Shown in pieces: positions 7,069 to 15,675 of a stretch of DNA of 25,719 nt. The DNA lies in the IMG/VR virus record IMGVR_UViG_3300025128_000292, positions 1 through 25,719 of that record; one strand, written 5' to 3'. Below the pieces are notes generated by a model. That model was not told the DNA's origin. It made no database searches and saw only the letters and a program-made list of their open reading frames with translations. Numbering within the stretch: position 1 is the first letter of the stretch; every line of letters starts with the position of its first letter. The stretch is from a virus. The translations under genes were made by a program, and so were the position numbers.

Positions 7069-9278
7069 GATTTAATTATTTTCTTTTTAATAATTCTAGA
7101 GTTGTATTGTATAACGACCTCATACACACCGTTTGAAAGGTGTGAGAGGTCTATTGTTTTATCAGAAGTTTGTATAACAACTTCACCTAAATAGTTATAC
7201 AGAGATATCATAGCTGTTGATGGGGCTTGTATATACAATAATCCGTTTGTTGGGTTAGGGTATACACTGTATATATCGTGTATATCATATACGCCCTGCG
7301 GCCAGCCTTGCTCACAATAAGAGTATAGATCTACACACGCTTCATCCCAAGCGACTTCGCAGCAGTAAGGATCTATATCAATAATCCAAGCGTAACACCC
7401 ATCGTTAAGCCAATATGGCTCACCAGGTCCTGTGATACAACCTGCGTCATATAAGCAAGATTCTTCATCTGGAGTGTTTGCTAACTCATTGTAGTTATAT
7501 GCATCAGGATCCATACAGTCTGCTACTACCTCTACACAAGAATCCTCTAACTCTGTATTTGCATCGACGTTGTAGTTAAATGCATCTGGATTCATACACC
7601 CATATATATAAGCAATACAGCTTCCGTTTTCCGTATTAGCATCTGGGTTGTAATTAAACTGCGTTGGATCAGTACATCCGAATATTACTGGGATACACTC
7701 TCCAGCGTCTGTTGCTAAAGCATTATAATTAAACGCTGTAGGATCTTGACAGCCAACTATTTCTAACTCGTCACATACCCCATCACCATCGTAGTCATTT
7801 ACACAGCTATTATTGCAGTCGTAATACTCTACTGGATAATTGCAGTCAGAATTTGTGTTAGCTTCAGGGTTGTAGTTACAAGCAGCCGCATCCGTACAAC
7901 CATATATATAAGGTATACAACTGTCTCCGCAATACGGCGTAAAGTGATATACCGTCCAGTTAGGACCTGTAAATGGTTGAAGAGCACCCTGTCCGTTGTT
8001 TATAAATGGGTTACTGCCTTCAGACAATAAAGTGTCCCCAGCTTCGTTAAGGACATACACAGAGTTATGTAACGTCTGAAAGGCTAGCTCTTGAGATGAT
8101 TGCTGTTGATTACCAGCTTGGAAGTAGTATATATCGACTTCTTCATCAGAGTCTAGCACAATATCCCATGACTGAAAAAACTCGCCAGGACCTACGGTAA
8201 ACAGCCACTGCTGCTCACCCTGCACCATACCTATAGTAGAGTTACCCCATCCGTCAGCCGCATCATCCTCAAGAACAATCTGTATACTGCACGGGCCCAC
8301 AAGATCTGCTATCGTTGCAGTACTATCGTAATTCAAAGCTTCTGGGTTTGTGCACCCCCAGATGTGTAGTGTTTCGCAGGTATCTGGTAACTCGGCTTCT
8401 GGATTATAGTCTACATAATCATCATCCATACATCCGTAGATAGGAGGTGCTGGAGGGCACGGCTCTGTAAATATAGCGCCAGAGTACATCGTGTTTCCAT
8501 CAAACTCTGTAAATGCTAGATCTTCTAATTCCCATAACACACTATCGCAAGCCGTGATAACACAAGCTCCGTCCTGACCACCTGAAGCATAACCGTTTAA
8601 CCCATCTCCAAACTCGTCTGCCAATATTAATTCAAAACCTAAGCTAACACAAAAGTTGTAAGTATATGTAACAAGCTGATCGCCAAAGTCAAACTCACCA
8701 GGTATTACTTGATCATAAGGCTGTCCATCAGCTATATTAACTAAAGTAAACCCAGTTTCTCCAGGCCATGTATCTAACGTGAGATCCATTGACACTAGAG
8801 TTTCCGTAGAGTCACATTCAAATACATTACAACTTCCGTTATCAATGTTAGCCCATGGGTTGTAGTTGTTCGCAACAGGATTAGTACATCCAGGAAGAGG
8901 AGGTATGCAGGGATTTAAAGTAAAAGGTATAGTGTCTAAAGCTGTATCAAAATCATACACTGCTGTATCTAACCCACATGTATTGCTTATCCTATACCAC
9001 CCTTCTCCAAACTGACAGCATATCCCGTCACCAAAAGCATCCATCATTACAAACTCGTAATCTCCAGATGGTAGGAATACCATGTGATTTTGAAAGGTAT
9101 TGTTCTGATATGGAGGGCTTACTGCTACTACCTCAGAGTCTTCATTAAGTATTTCCCAAGAAGTCTCCCCAGCATACTGATCTGTTTGAACCTGCACATC
9201 CAACCAACTTCCTTGAGCTAATACACATGATGCTACCACCCAAAATAAAAAAACCAATAAGTAAGATTTGTTTTTCAT
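7065..9278 (-). CDS. T9SS-exported Cys-rich repeat protein
   Basis: A 737-residue exported protein. Residues 1-22 are a signal peptide ending VLAQ, typical of Flavobacteria. Three beta modules lie near 25-120, 160-245 and 330-445; the first two contain AFGDGICC and EFGDGLNG, as in surface proteins of marine Bacteroidota. Eight copies of a Cys unit of the form GC-T/M-(D/N)P-x-A-x-NYN-x-x-A-x(4)-C start near 130, 282, 308, 460, 509, 534, 560 and 587. NDYDGDGVCDELE (494-506) is a calcium-binding TSP3-like loop. Residues 671-737 are a type A T9SS sorting domain: YPNPTNG, ISLYNYLGEV, IDLSHLSNGVY, ending KKKIIKS. The product should cross the outer membrane and be released or anchored on the surface. 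Acidic and low in Lys until the tail. Confidence 0.85.
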   Translation of the reverse strand: MKNKSYLLVFLFWVVASCVLAQGSWLDVQVQTDQYAGETSWEILNEDSEVVAVSPPYQNNTFQNHMVFLPSGDYEFVMMDAFGDGICCQFGEGWYRISNTCGLDTAVYDFDTALDTIPFTLNPCIPPLPGCTNPVANNYNPWANIDNGSCNVFECDSTETLVSMDLTLDTWPGETGFTLVNIADGQPYDQVIPGEFDFGDQLVTYTYNFCVSLGFELILADEFGDGLNGYASGGQDGACVITACDSVLWELEDLAFTEFDGNTMYSGAIFTEPCPPAPPIYGCMDDDYVDYNPEAELPDTCETLHIWGCTNPEALNYDSTATIADLVGPCSIQIVLEDDAADGWGNSTIGMVQGEQQWLFTVGPGEFFQSWDIVLDSDEEVDIYYFQAGNQQQSSQELAFQTLHNSVYVLNEAGDTLLSEGSNPFINNGQGALQPFTGPNWTVYHFTPYCGDSCIPYIYGCTDAAACNYNPEANTNSDCNYPVEYYDCNNSCVNDYDGDGVCDELEIVGCQDPTAFNYNALATDAGECIPVIFGCTDPTQFNYNPDANTENGSCIAYIYGCMNPDAFNYNVDANTELEDSCVEVVADCMDPDAYNYNELANTPDEESCLYDAGCITGPGEPYWLNDGCYAWIIDIDPYCCEVAWDEACVDLYSYCEQGWPQGVYDIHDIYSVYPNPTNGLLYIQAPSTAMISLYNYLGEVVIQTSDKTIDLSHLSNGVYEVVIQYNSRIIKKKIIKS

Positions 9279-9282
9279 GTCA

Positions 9283-9290
9283 CAAATATA
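9283..9290 (-). promoter_or_regulatory. TATATTTG box 4 bases before a start codon
   Basis: Leftward TATATTTG followed by T, a full TAnnTTTGY match. Only 4 bases (TGAC) separate it from the ATG of the T9SS-exported protein, so a normal start point would fall on the ATG and the mRNA would be leaderless. No TTG at -33. It sits in the 18-base gap after the gene ending at 9297. Confidence 0.5.
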
Positions 9291-9296
9291 ATTTAT

Positions 9297-9968
9297 TTAC
9301 ACTCCTATTATTTCGCTTATATCACCACTAGCTACACCATTAACCTCACCTATGTTAGCACTAGCTACTAGATTAACATCATTACCATATCCTGCTAACG
9401 TAACCACTAAAGTTATTGTCCCAGAAAAATCTATGCCTACAGTTGTATTTCCGCTACCAGAAAGACTGTCAGTATCTTGGAAGTCACTATCATGATCTAC
9501 AACAGCACATATAAAACTATTATTATTTTGAATAGCTGTACGAGCTGCCGCATTTAATGTAATAGCATTATTTGCTCCGTTATCATTCCAAGTAGAAACT
9601 TGACTCGAATATGCAGTAGTAAAATCTACATTATTAAAATCGTCATTTATAAGATCATCACTTGCCCCACCAAAAGCATCACTTGCACAAACTATAACAT
9701 CAGCAGTGTCAGATGTACCTTCACTCTCTATATTTAAAACAGCAGTACCTACTGCAGATGTAATAGATGATGAATCAAATTGTAAAAAAGATCTTATATA
9801 TCTAAATGTACCTGCACCTCTACCTGTGTTTTTAAAGTATTGAACAGCACTAATTTGAGCTGTGCCTTGTGCTGTAGATGTACCAGAGGCTTCATCTCTA
9901 GCTGCTGCTTGAGATGAGTCTACTGTACCTATAATCCTACCACCTTTATTTAAGTTTATAGTAGGCAT
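9297..9968 (-). CDS. Beta-rich fibre or adhesin protein
   Basis: A 223-residue protein without signal peptide. Residues 1-110 include YIRSFLQFDSSSI and AVLNIESEGTSDTADVIVCA, a pattern seen in jelly-roll DNRLRE-like domains. Residues 120-175 contain VSTWNDNGANNAITLNAAA and ICAVVDHDSD. The end carries a double motif, NIGEVNGVASGDISEIIGV, resembling the I-x-x-V-N-G-V repeats I recall at the ends of marine phage and bacteroidotal surface proteins. It starts directly after the methyltransferase stop (TAAATG), in the fibre block. A tail-fibre tip or receptor-binding accessory is the likely role, inferred from fold pattern and position. Confidence 0.68.
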   Translation of the reverse strand: MPTINLNKGGRIIGTVDSSQAAARDEASGTSTAQGTAQISAVQYFKNTGRGAGTFRYIRSFLQFDSSSITSAVGTAVLNIESEGTSDTADVIVCASDAFGGASDDLINDDFNNVDFTTAYSSQVSTWNDNGANNAITLNAAARTAIQNNNSFICAVVDHDSDFQDTDSLSGSGNTTVGIDFSGTITLVVTLAGYGNDVNLVASANIGEVNGVASGDISEIIGV

Positions 9969-10535
9969 TTAAAATACTTTTTTAGGGAGGTAATATGTAG
10001 TCGAGTTAAAATACATATTAGAATCAGGGTTTACAGAAATACTTTCGTATAAAACATTATCTATGTTATGAATAGTATTAGCAGAAGTATTTGCATTCCA
10101 CCATGTAACTTTTGCTCCAGACTTACATAATGACGGTATAACAATAGCAAATAAACTCCAGTCATCTTCCCCCCATGTATCGTAAAATACTCCATCGTAA
10201 GTAGACAAAGAATCTTTTACTTCATACCAGTCTCCCTCTACTATGGTGACATTAGGTTTATCTGCAGCCCAAGCCTTAGCTTTTTCTATAACTTGAGGGT
10301 GGTTTTCTACTATCGTGTGGGATAATATAGAATTAGATTGAATATGCCCAGCAGATATACCCATACCAAAACCTATCTCTAATATATCTCCACCCCCTTC
10401 ACATACATAGTCAGCAGAGGCTTTCATTATAGGATCTTCCCAAGACATCATAACCTGCATTTCCCCTCCAAATGCCTCATCTGTATAATATATTTTATCA
10501 GAAGTAAATCTTAATGTTTTATCTATATAACCCAT
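9969..10535 (-). CDS. SAM-dependent methyltransferase, GAMT/PRMT-like
   Basis: A 188-residue class I methyltransferase. Motif I is DILEIGFGMGISAGHIQ (residues 50-66), followed by the acidic end of strand 2 (IVENHP, Glu77), then GDWYEV (101-106) and FYDTWGEDDW (117-126). The order WEDPIM, LEIGFGMGIS, a VEN/IEC acidic site and YDT is that of guanidinoacetate N-methyltransferase and the related Rmt2 arginine methyltransferases, rather than DNA methylases: there is no DPPY or NPPY. GAMT proteins are longer (about 235 residues), so this is a short form lacking parts of the C-terminus. It lies between fibre genes with TAATG coupling, so the substrate may be a virion protein or a host metabolite. 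The substrate is unknown. Confidence 0.82.
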   Translation of the reverse strand: MGYIDKTLRFTSDKIYYTDEAFGGEMQVMMSWEDPIMKASADYVCEGGGDILEIGFGMGISAGHIQSNSILSHTIVENHPQVIEKAKAWAADKPNVTIVEGDWYEVKDSLSTYDGVFYDTWGEDDWSLFAIVIPSLCKSGAKVTWWNANTSANTIHNIDNVLYESISVNPDSNMYFNSTTYYLPKKVF

Positions 10536-12850
10536 TATGCTATTTTCACAAATGTGTTATCAGGACAGAAATAAATTAGGTCGGAGCTGGGGCTAAGCAT
10601 ATAACCTATTATTCTTACAAAATGCCCGCTGCTTGTTGGTATATCCGTAGTACATGTTCCGTCCGTAGATCTTAGATAAACTTTTTTACCGTCATCATCC
10701 GTGCCTGCAGGAGCTGATGGAGTAACCATACCCCTTAATAACATACCGTCAGTATTTGATGCCGTGCCTAAAGATATAGCTAGTAAACCCGTTGCTGTAG
10801 CTTCAGCGCCAGCATTGGCTTCTGCCCATTGCCCGCCGTTAGTTAAATAATAAATCTTACCCGCAGTCATGCTTGTAGTGCTACCAAAGTACACTACGTC
10901 TCCAGCCGTATGATCACCGTCGTTAGTTCCAGGAATATCAAATACTCTTGAATCTATAGTGCATTTACCTGAAAACGTTTTGTCTCCACTAAACGTTTGA
11001 GTACCACTTAAGTGAGCTGTGTCGGCGTCTAAGTAAGCACTAGCGATAGCCGTACCTTGCCACGTTCCAGAAGATATAGTACCTACTCCAGTTACATTAG
11101 ATTGATTCGCTACAGAAAGTAAACCAGCATTTGTCATAGCTGCCGTACTACCCATGGTAAGAGTACCAGCTATAGTAGTTGTTGAAGCAGCACCTGCTCC
11201 TATTGTTACATCAACTTCTCCGTCTTGGTCTGCTCCATCGATCTGTAATCCTGTTGTAACAGTGCCATCAAATTCAGCGACTTTGAACCTAAGCCTACCC
11301 CTTTCTCCTCCAGATGCTGAGTCAAGAACATCTCCAAGTATTTCTGCGTATTGCTGATTGCCAGGAGATCCATCATCCAAGCCATGAAATGTAATTTTAC
11401 CTAGATTATCACCATCTACCATATCATTTAAAACGCCTCCACGAAGCTTTCTAAATAAAATTTCTGAAGATGTTGCGTCGTTTGTTAGGTTTTGTATTTC
11501 AACAACTGGCTTTGCACTGTCGGTGCTTTTCACATACATATTACCAGTACCGTTGTTCCATGAAAAGTTAGTAGTTGATGTAATATCGGCTGCGGAAGCT
11601 CCAATTAACACGCCGTTGAGCTCATGAGAACTACTTCCCGTACCACCGTTAGGAACAGGTAAAACTCCTGTTACATTAGATGTTAAATCACAATATGTTG
11701 TAGAAGTACTGCCTGTACCGCCGTTAGCAACAGGTAGCGTTCCTGTTACATCAGCTGTTAGGTCGATTTGATTTCTTGTAATCTCTTGACCTGATATAGT
11801 AATATAGTCTGGTGTACCAGCTAGAGTTACAGCTGGAGCATCTGCAAGAATTTGATCTTGAATAGCGGCAGACGTCATCAAGCTAGTGTCGTTATTAGCA
11901 AATGACTCAGCAGAAGTCTGTATTGTGGTTACATCAACGCTATCCAGTATAAGCCCTGTTGTTACTGAAAGATCCCCTGCCACCGTAGTAAGGGATGCTG
12001 CACCGTTACCTATGATAACATCTACCTCGTCCTCAGTATCACCATCGGAAATAACCAATCCTGGTTGTATTTCAGCATCATGTGAAGCTACACTTAAAGT
12101 AAGCTTACCACCTTCTTGACCATCTGCTGCTACTGCTACCTCACCTAGAATCTGAACAAACGTAGTTTGACTTTGCGCTGAGTCGTCCGACATAAAATCT
12201 ATTTTACCTATATCGTCACCATCAGCTCCAGCAGCACCCTTGTCCTTTCTAAAACGAATATAAGAAGGGTTTTCGCTTGCTGAGTTGCGGTTATCTAAAA
12301 TTATACCAGGCTCACCTTGATCGAGGCTTATTAATTGCAAAGCTTCACCGCCTGCTGTATCCCAAAGAGCCTTAGTCTCAGCGTTTAAAGTACCGTCAGC
12401 ATTTACTGTAACAAGCCTACCTGCAAAACCGCTACCTAGGTTTATAGCTATCTCAGAGGCGTCTATATTGAAAGAGTCTGAGTCTAAGCTTACGTTAACA
12501 AAATTTCCTGACGTAGCATCATAAGCCAACACTTGATTATTCGCAATAGAAGATATTGTTACATCAGTCAAAGCATTTAAATCAAAGTCAGAAGCTATAA
12601 AAGTATCACTAGAAGAGTCAAATTGTAAAATTTGAGTATTCGTAATAGACGACGCATTTACATCGGTAAGGCCTAATAAACTTGTTGGAGTAACAGAACC
12701 AACAAGATCTATAGAAATAGTATTTTGTGTTTGTATAGCTGTAGTATGCACATTGGTAGTGCTAGATAAAGCTAAGTTTACCTCATCACTGCCTACGGCC
12801 TGAGTGAGCACATTAGTGCCTGTCGATATGCTTAAGTTTATATCGCTCAT
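10535..12850 (-). CDS. Long tail-fibre protein with internal duplication
   Basis: A 771-residue low-Cys beta-fibre protein. Residues 5-125 hold short repeats (INLSISTGTNVL, VNLALSSTTNVH, LTDVNASSITNTQILQFDSS, LTDVTISSIANNQVLAYDAT). Two related blocks follow at about 182-291 and 449-563, each with a ...LRFRKxxG-like strand, ILGxV, Gly-rich GGKLxxxVAxxD and EVDVxIGxGAASxTTxAG. Between them are the fibre hallmarks GTLPVANGGTG (370-380) and GVLPVPNGGTG (395-405). The C-terminal domain (about 640-771: GDVVYFGSTTSMTAGKIYYL) is a beta domain common in marine phage fibres. It binds the host surface in the mature virion. Start and stop codons overlap both neighbours (ATGA and TAATG). Confidence 0.85.
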   Translation of the reverse strand: MSDINLSISTGTNVLTQAVGSDEVNLALSSTTNVHTTAIQTQNTISIDLVGSVTPTSLLGLTDVNASSITNTQILQFDSSSDTFIASDFDLNALTDVTISSIANNQVLAYDATSGNFVNVSLDSDSFNIDASEIAINLGSGFAGRLVTVNADGTLNAETKALWDTAGGEALQLISLDQGEPGIILDNRNSASENPSYIRFRKDKGAAGADGDDIGKIDFMSDDSAQSQTTFVQILGEVAVAADGQEGGKLTLSVASHDAEIQPGLVISDGDTEDEVDVIIGNGAASLTTVAGDLSVTTGLILDSVDVTTIQTSAESFANNDTSLMTSAAIQDQILADAPAVTLAGTPDYITISGQEITRNQIDLTADVTGTLPVANGGTGSTSTTYCDLTSNVTGVLPVPNGGTGSSSHELNGVLIGASAADITSTTNFSWNNGTGNMYVKSTDSAKPVVEIQNLTNDATSSEILFRKLRGGVLNDMVDGDNLGKITFHGLDDGSPGNQQYAEILGDVLDSASGGERGRLRFKVAEFDGTVTTGLQIDGADQDGEVDVTIGAGAASTTTIAGTLTMGSTAAMTNAGLLSVANQSNVTGVGTISSGTWQGTAIASAYLDADTAHLSGTQTFSGDKTFSGKCTIDSRVFDIPGTNDGDHTAGDVVYFGSTTSMTAGKIYYLTNGGQWAEANAGAEATATGLLAISLGTASNTDGMLLRGMVTPSAPAGTDDDGKKVYLRSTDGTCTTDIPTSSGHFVRIIGYMLSPSSDLIYFCPDNTFVKIA

Positions 12851-13206
12851 ACTGTAACATCCTCATTTACTTGCAACACACCTTGAAGCCATGTTTGAGT
12901 TACACCAGCTACTATCGTTTGTAGATCGTACGTGTACAATCCGCTAGTAATACCAGCCATAATGTTTGCTGGAATAGTAATTGTAATAACACCGCCAGAT
13001 GTTCCAGTAATGGTCAACTGATCATTTGTTATAACAGAATCCTCAGAAGTATCTGTAGCACGCACCTCCATTTTAAAAGAGTACGTAGTAAGATCTACTG
13101 CTGCGCCAGCAGCGTCAGTAACATTTATAACAAGATTAAACGTATCGCCCTTTCTGCAGGTGATATCTAATCTTTTGGATACATCGAGGTTTACTACTGA
13201 ACTCAT
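12847..13206 (-). CDS. BppU-like baseplate/tail domain protein
   Basis: A 119-residue single-domain protein. RKGDTFNLVINVTDAAGAAV, then VDLTTYSFKMEVRA, GGVITITIPANIM and SGLYTYDLQTI match the Ig-like N-terminal domain of phage baseplate upper proteins (BppU family), which attaches receptor-binding proteins to the tail. Here it is a stand-alone gene directly before the long fibre, coupled by ATGA overlaps to the portal gene upstream and the fibre downstream. It probably acts as the adaptor between tail and fibre. Family recall is fairly sure. The partner assignment is inferred from order. Confidence 0.75.
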   Translation of the reverse strand: MSSVVNLDVSKRLDITCRKGDTFNLVINVTDAAGAAVDLTTYSFKMEVRATDTSEDSVITNDQLTITGTSGGVITITIPANIMAGITSGLYTYDLQTIVAGVTQTWLQGVLQVNEDVTV

Positions 13207-15653
13207 ATCATTGATTGTAAAAAGTTTTGTATATCTTGATTGTCAGACTCTACATCTGCTAAGGGAGCACGCTCACCTTTTCTTTGAGAGATAAGTTTAG
13301 ATTGCTCTACAGCTTGCTTCTTTACCCTTTGGTCTTTTCTATCGTCCTTCATTGTTTCGAGCTTCTCTCTAAACATCTGCTCCCCAGAGCGAGTTCCCCC
13401 AACCATCTGAGCCTTTAACTGCTCTAGCTGCATACTCATCTGATGCATAGCCTGAGCTACCTGAACGTCTACCTGACCTTTAAGTTGTATTTTTTGTGCT
13501 TCGAGCTGAGCCTGCATCTGCATCTCTTGCTGCTTAGCTTGAGAAGCAGCTTGAGCTGCTTGAGCGTTAGCTTGAGACTGAGCCTGTATGTTTTGCTGCT
13601 GCTGCTGCTGAAGCATTTTTATCCTTCTCTTTCTTCTTACGATAAGAAGCTTTTGAGCTTGATCGATATCCTTTAACTGACGTACAGCCATAGCGTCCTC
13701 TAGATCTATTTCTTTCTGAGCTAAAGAAGCTTGAAGATTTTGCTCTAAGAAGATGCGGTCATCATCAGACATAGTTTTAACAACCTGTACACCGAAGTTG
13801 TACATAGGTAAATCCTTAAATGACGTAAGGATTTCCATACTGTGTTTACCTATAGCTTTTTCATATACCCCATAAAGAATAGATTCTTCTGGAATAATCT
13901 GTAAACACTTAACAATATCAGAGCATACCTTCTTATATAAAACAAGGGATGCGTTAGTAATATCGTACAATGCGTTATTACCTGCAGCGATAGCCTGCTG
14001 CTGAACACCAACAAGAGCGTCACCTTTTGGAGTAGAAGCATCCATAACTTCGTTAACACCAGTGGCGTCACGAATCATACGTAGGTAGTGATTGTATAAA
14101 CTAATAAAAGAGTTTATGTTTCTTATCTGATTTTCTATAGAACGTATCGGTGGGTTTTGGAAACCTCCCTCTGGATTCTTAGAGCGATAGTACATAATAC
14201 CTGTCTGCTCGTATATATCTTGAATCTCTAAAGGACTAAGCTCACCACCCCTACCTAGCTGCACGTTTTCTAAACCTTCTATATCTATAATCAATCCATC
14301 AGGCTTAGCTTTAGCAATAGCTTGTTGGATCTTGCAATGTGTTAATTGTAGTTGATCAGCAAATCCAGTAACGCTACCTACCAAAGACTTAGGCATCATT
14401 CTCCTAATATTTGTGCAGGCTATACTATAAGAAAGTGTACACTTAGATATATCATGAACATTTTTAGGAATGTTCTTTTGTTGACCGTAGTTAAACAACC
14501 TACCGCTATCTACAATATAGCACCCTCCGTATATCGTTTCTACATCCATCTTATATGGCTGCCTGTTGTATACAGAATCAGAAACTGGCTTGTACTCACT
14601 GCCCTTGAAGTAAAATCCTACATTGCCAAACTGAGATTCTTTACTCTCATAGAAAACTTCGTCTACGCTTTTAAACTCAAACTGTAAAACATCGATAAGG
14701 TAATCGTCATATCCATACGTCATCTTTCTACCACTTCTGTCGTAACCTCCGCTAGCAAACTTACCAGAATCGTTATAGCTTTTATGCATAACCTTCTGCG
14801 CCATTTCTTCATACTCCTTTTCTGTAAACTCGTCGCCAGCCATACGCTTTAGATCCATAATAGACATACGCTTTACATGACCTGCATAAACGATGTCATT
14901 CATATTGGGATCTTCAGTATAGCTATGTACGAAGAATGAAGGATCTACATACTCTTCAGTAATACCGTAGTTAGGATCGTTATTTCTTTTTACAACACCT
15001 ATACCGCACGTGACAAGATCATTGACAGAGCGTCTATATATATGCTCATCGAAATCATTCCAATCTAAAGTTAGAGACGTAGCCAACTGCGCTGCTATCT
15101 CTGCGCTAGTTTTTATGTTTTCGTCTAAGAATATTTCTGCTTCCTCAGTAGTATCTGGTACGCTTTCTGGATCAAGCTCCATAGTTAATCCAAGCTGCTT
15201 AGCCTCTGCAAACTCTGTTTTGTTTTTTATTGTAGAGTTTATCTTAGCCTTCTGCATTTCTTTTTCTTGCTTAGATATAGGATCTATAGCTTCGACAGCA
15301 GGGTACGGCTTACGGGAAAGTATTCTGTTTACAACAACCTTTACAAACTTAGGTACGATAGGTACAGGGGACCAATCTATATTAAGTAACGTCCCGTCAC
15401 CATTGTTAGGATCCAGAGAGTTAAGTATTTGTTTATAGATAGAAGTGTCCTGCGTTCCGTTAGCGTAGTCTCTATTTTTTTCAAACTCATACATCCTACG
15501 ATTTAGTAGTGATGAAGAGTCTTCACCAGAGCCCCACTGCCCGTGGATAGCTTTAGCGTATTTCAGTCCGTATTCATTTGAAGCCTTTTCTATGGGACTT
15601 GCAAATGGATCTGGGAAGTTGCCGTATGTTCCTTTACTTTGTCCGTACTCCAT
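13203..15653 (-). CDS. Portal protein
   Basis: An 816-residue protein, long for a portal and of the size seen in podoviruses and crAss-like phages. Residues 45-130 include LNRRMYEFEKNRDYANGTQD and DWSPVPIVPKFVKVVVNRIL, the N-terminal portal pattern. A central region of mixed alpha/beta has SQFGNVGFYF and FADQLQLTHCKIQQAIAKAK, and ATGVNEVMDASTPKGDALVG precedes the long helix; these fit portal wing and stem. Residues 640-790 are a very Gln/Lys-rich helix, with a poly-Gln run (682-687) coded by a GCT repeat at 13595-13610, probably barrel or internal crown. Function: DNA gate and motor docking ring. Its own TATATTTG box precedes it, and it follows the terminase gene. Confidence 0.85.
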   Translation of the reverse strand: MEYGQSKGTYGNFPDPFASPIEKASNEYGLKYAKAIHGQWGSGEDSSSLLNRRMYEFEKNRDYANGTQDTSIYKQILNSLDPNNGDGTLLNIDWSPVPIVPKFVKVVVNRILSRKPYPAVEAIDPISKQEKEMQKAKINSTIKNKTEFAEAKQLGLTMELDPESVPDTTEEAEIFLDENIKTSAEIAAQLATSLTLDWNDFDEHIYRRSVNDLVTCGIGVVKRNNDPNYGITEEYVDPSFFVHSYTEDPNMNDIVYAGHVKRMSIMDLKRMAGDEFTEKEYEEMAQKVMHKSYNDSGKFASGGYDRSGRKMTYGYDDYLIDVLQFEFKSVDEVFYESKESQFGNVGFYFKGSEYKPVSDSVYNRQPYKMDVETIYGGCYIVDSGRLFNYGQQKNIPKNVHDISKCTLSYSIACTNIRRMMPKSLVGSVTGFADQLQLTHCKIQQAIAKAKPDGLIIDIEGLENVQLGRGGELSPLEIQDIYEQTGIMYYRSKNPEGGFQNPPIRSIENQIRNINSFISLYNHYLRMIRDATGVNEVMDASTPKGDALVGVQQQAIAAGNNALYDITNASLVLYKKVCSDIVKCLQIIPEESILYGVYEKAIGKHSMEILTSFKDLPMYNFGVQVVKTMSDDDRIFLEQNLQASLAQKEIDLEDAMAVRQLKDIDQAQKLLIVRRKRRIKMLQQQQQQNIQAQSQANAQAAQAASQAKQQEMQMQAQLEAQKIQLKGQVDVQVAQAMHQMSMQLEQLKAQMVGGTRSGEQMFREKLETMKDDRKDQRVKKQAVEQSKLISQRKGERAPLADVESDNQDIQNFLQSMI

Positions 15654-15675
15654 TATGCTTCAGTTGTCATATCTG

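Noticed and set aside
13595-13610. GCT microsatellite as a phase-variation switch
   Set aside because: The unit is a triplet, so changes only alter the number of glutamines without frame loss. It lies within a Gln-rich helix and needs no special role.
15010-15438. Rightward frame of 142 residues inside the portal gene
   Set aside because: Antisense of a strong portal frame; no family pattern and no promoter.
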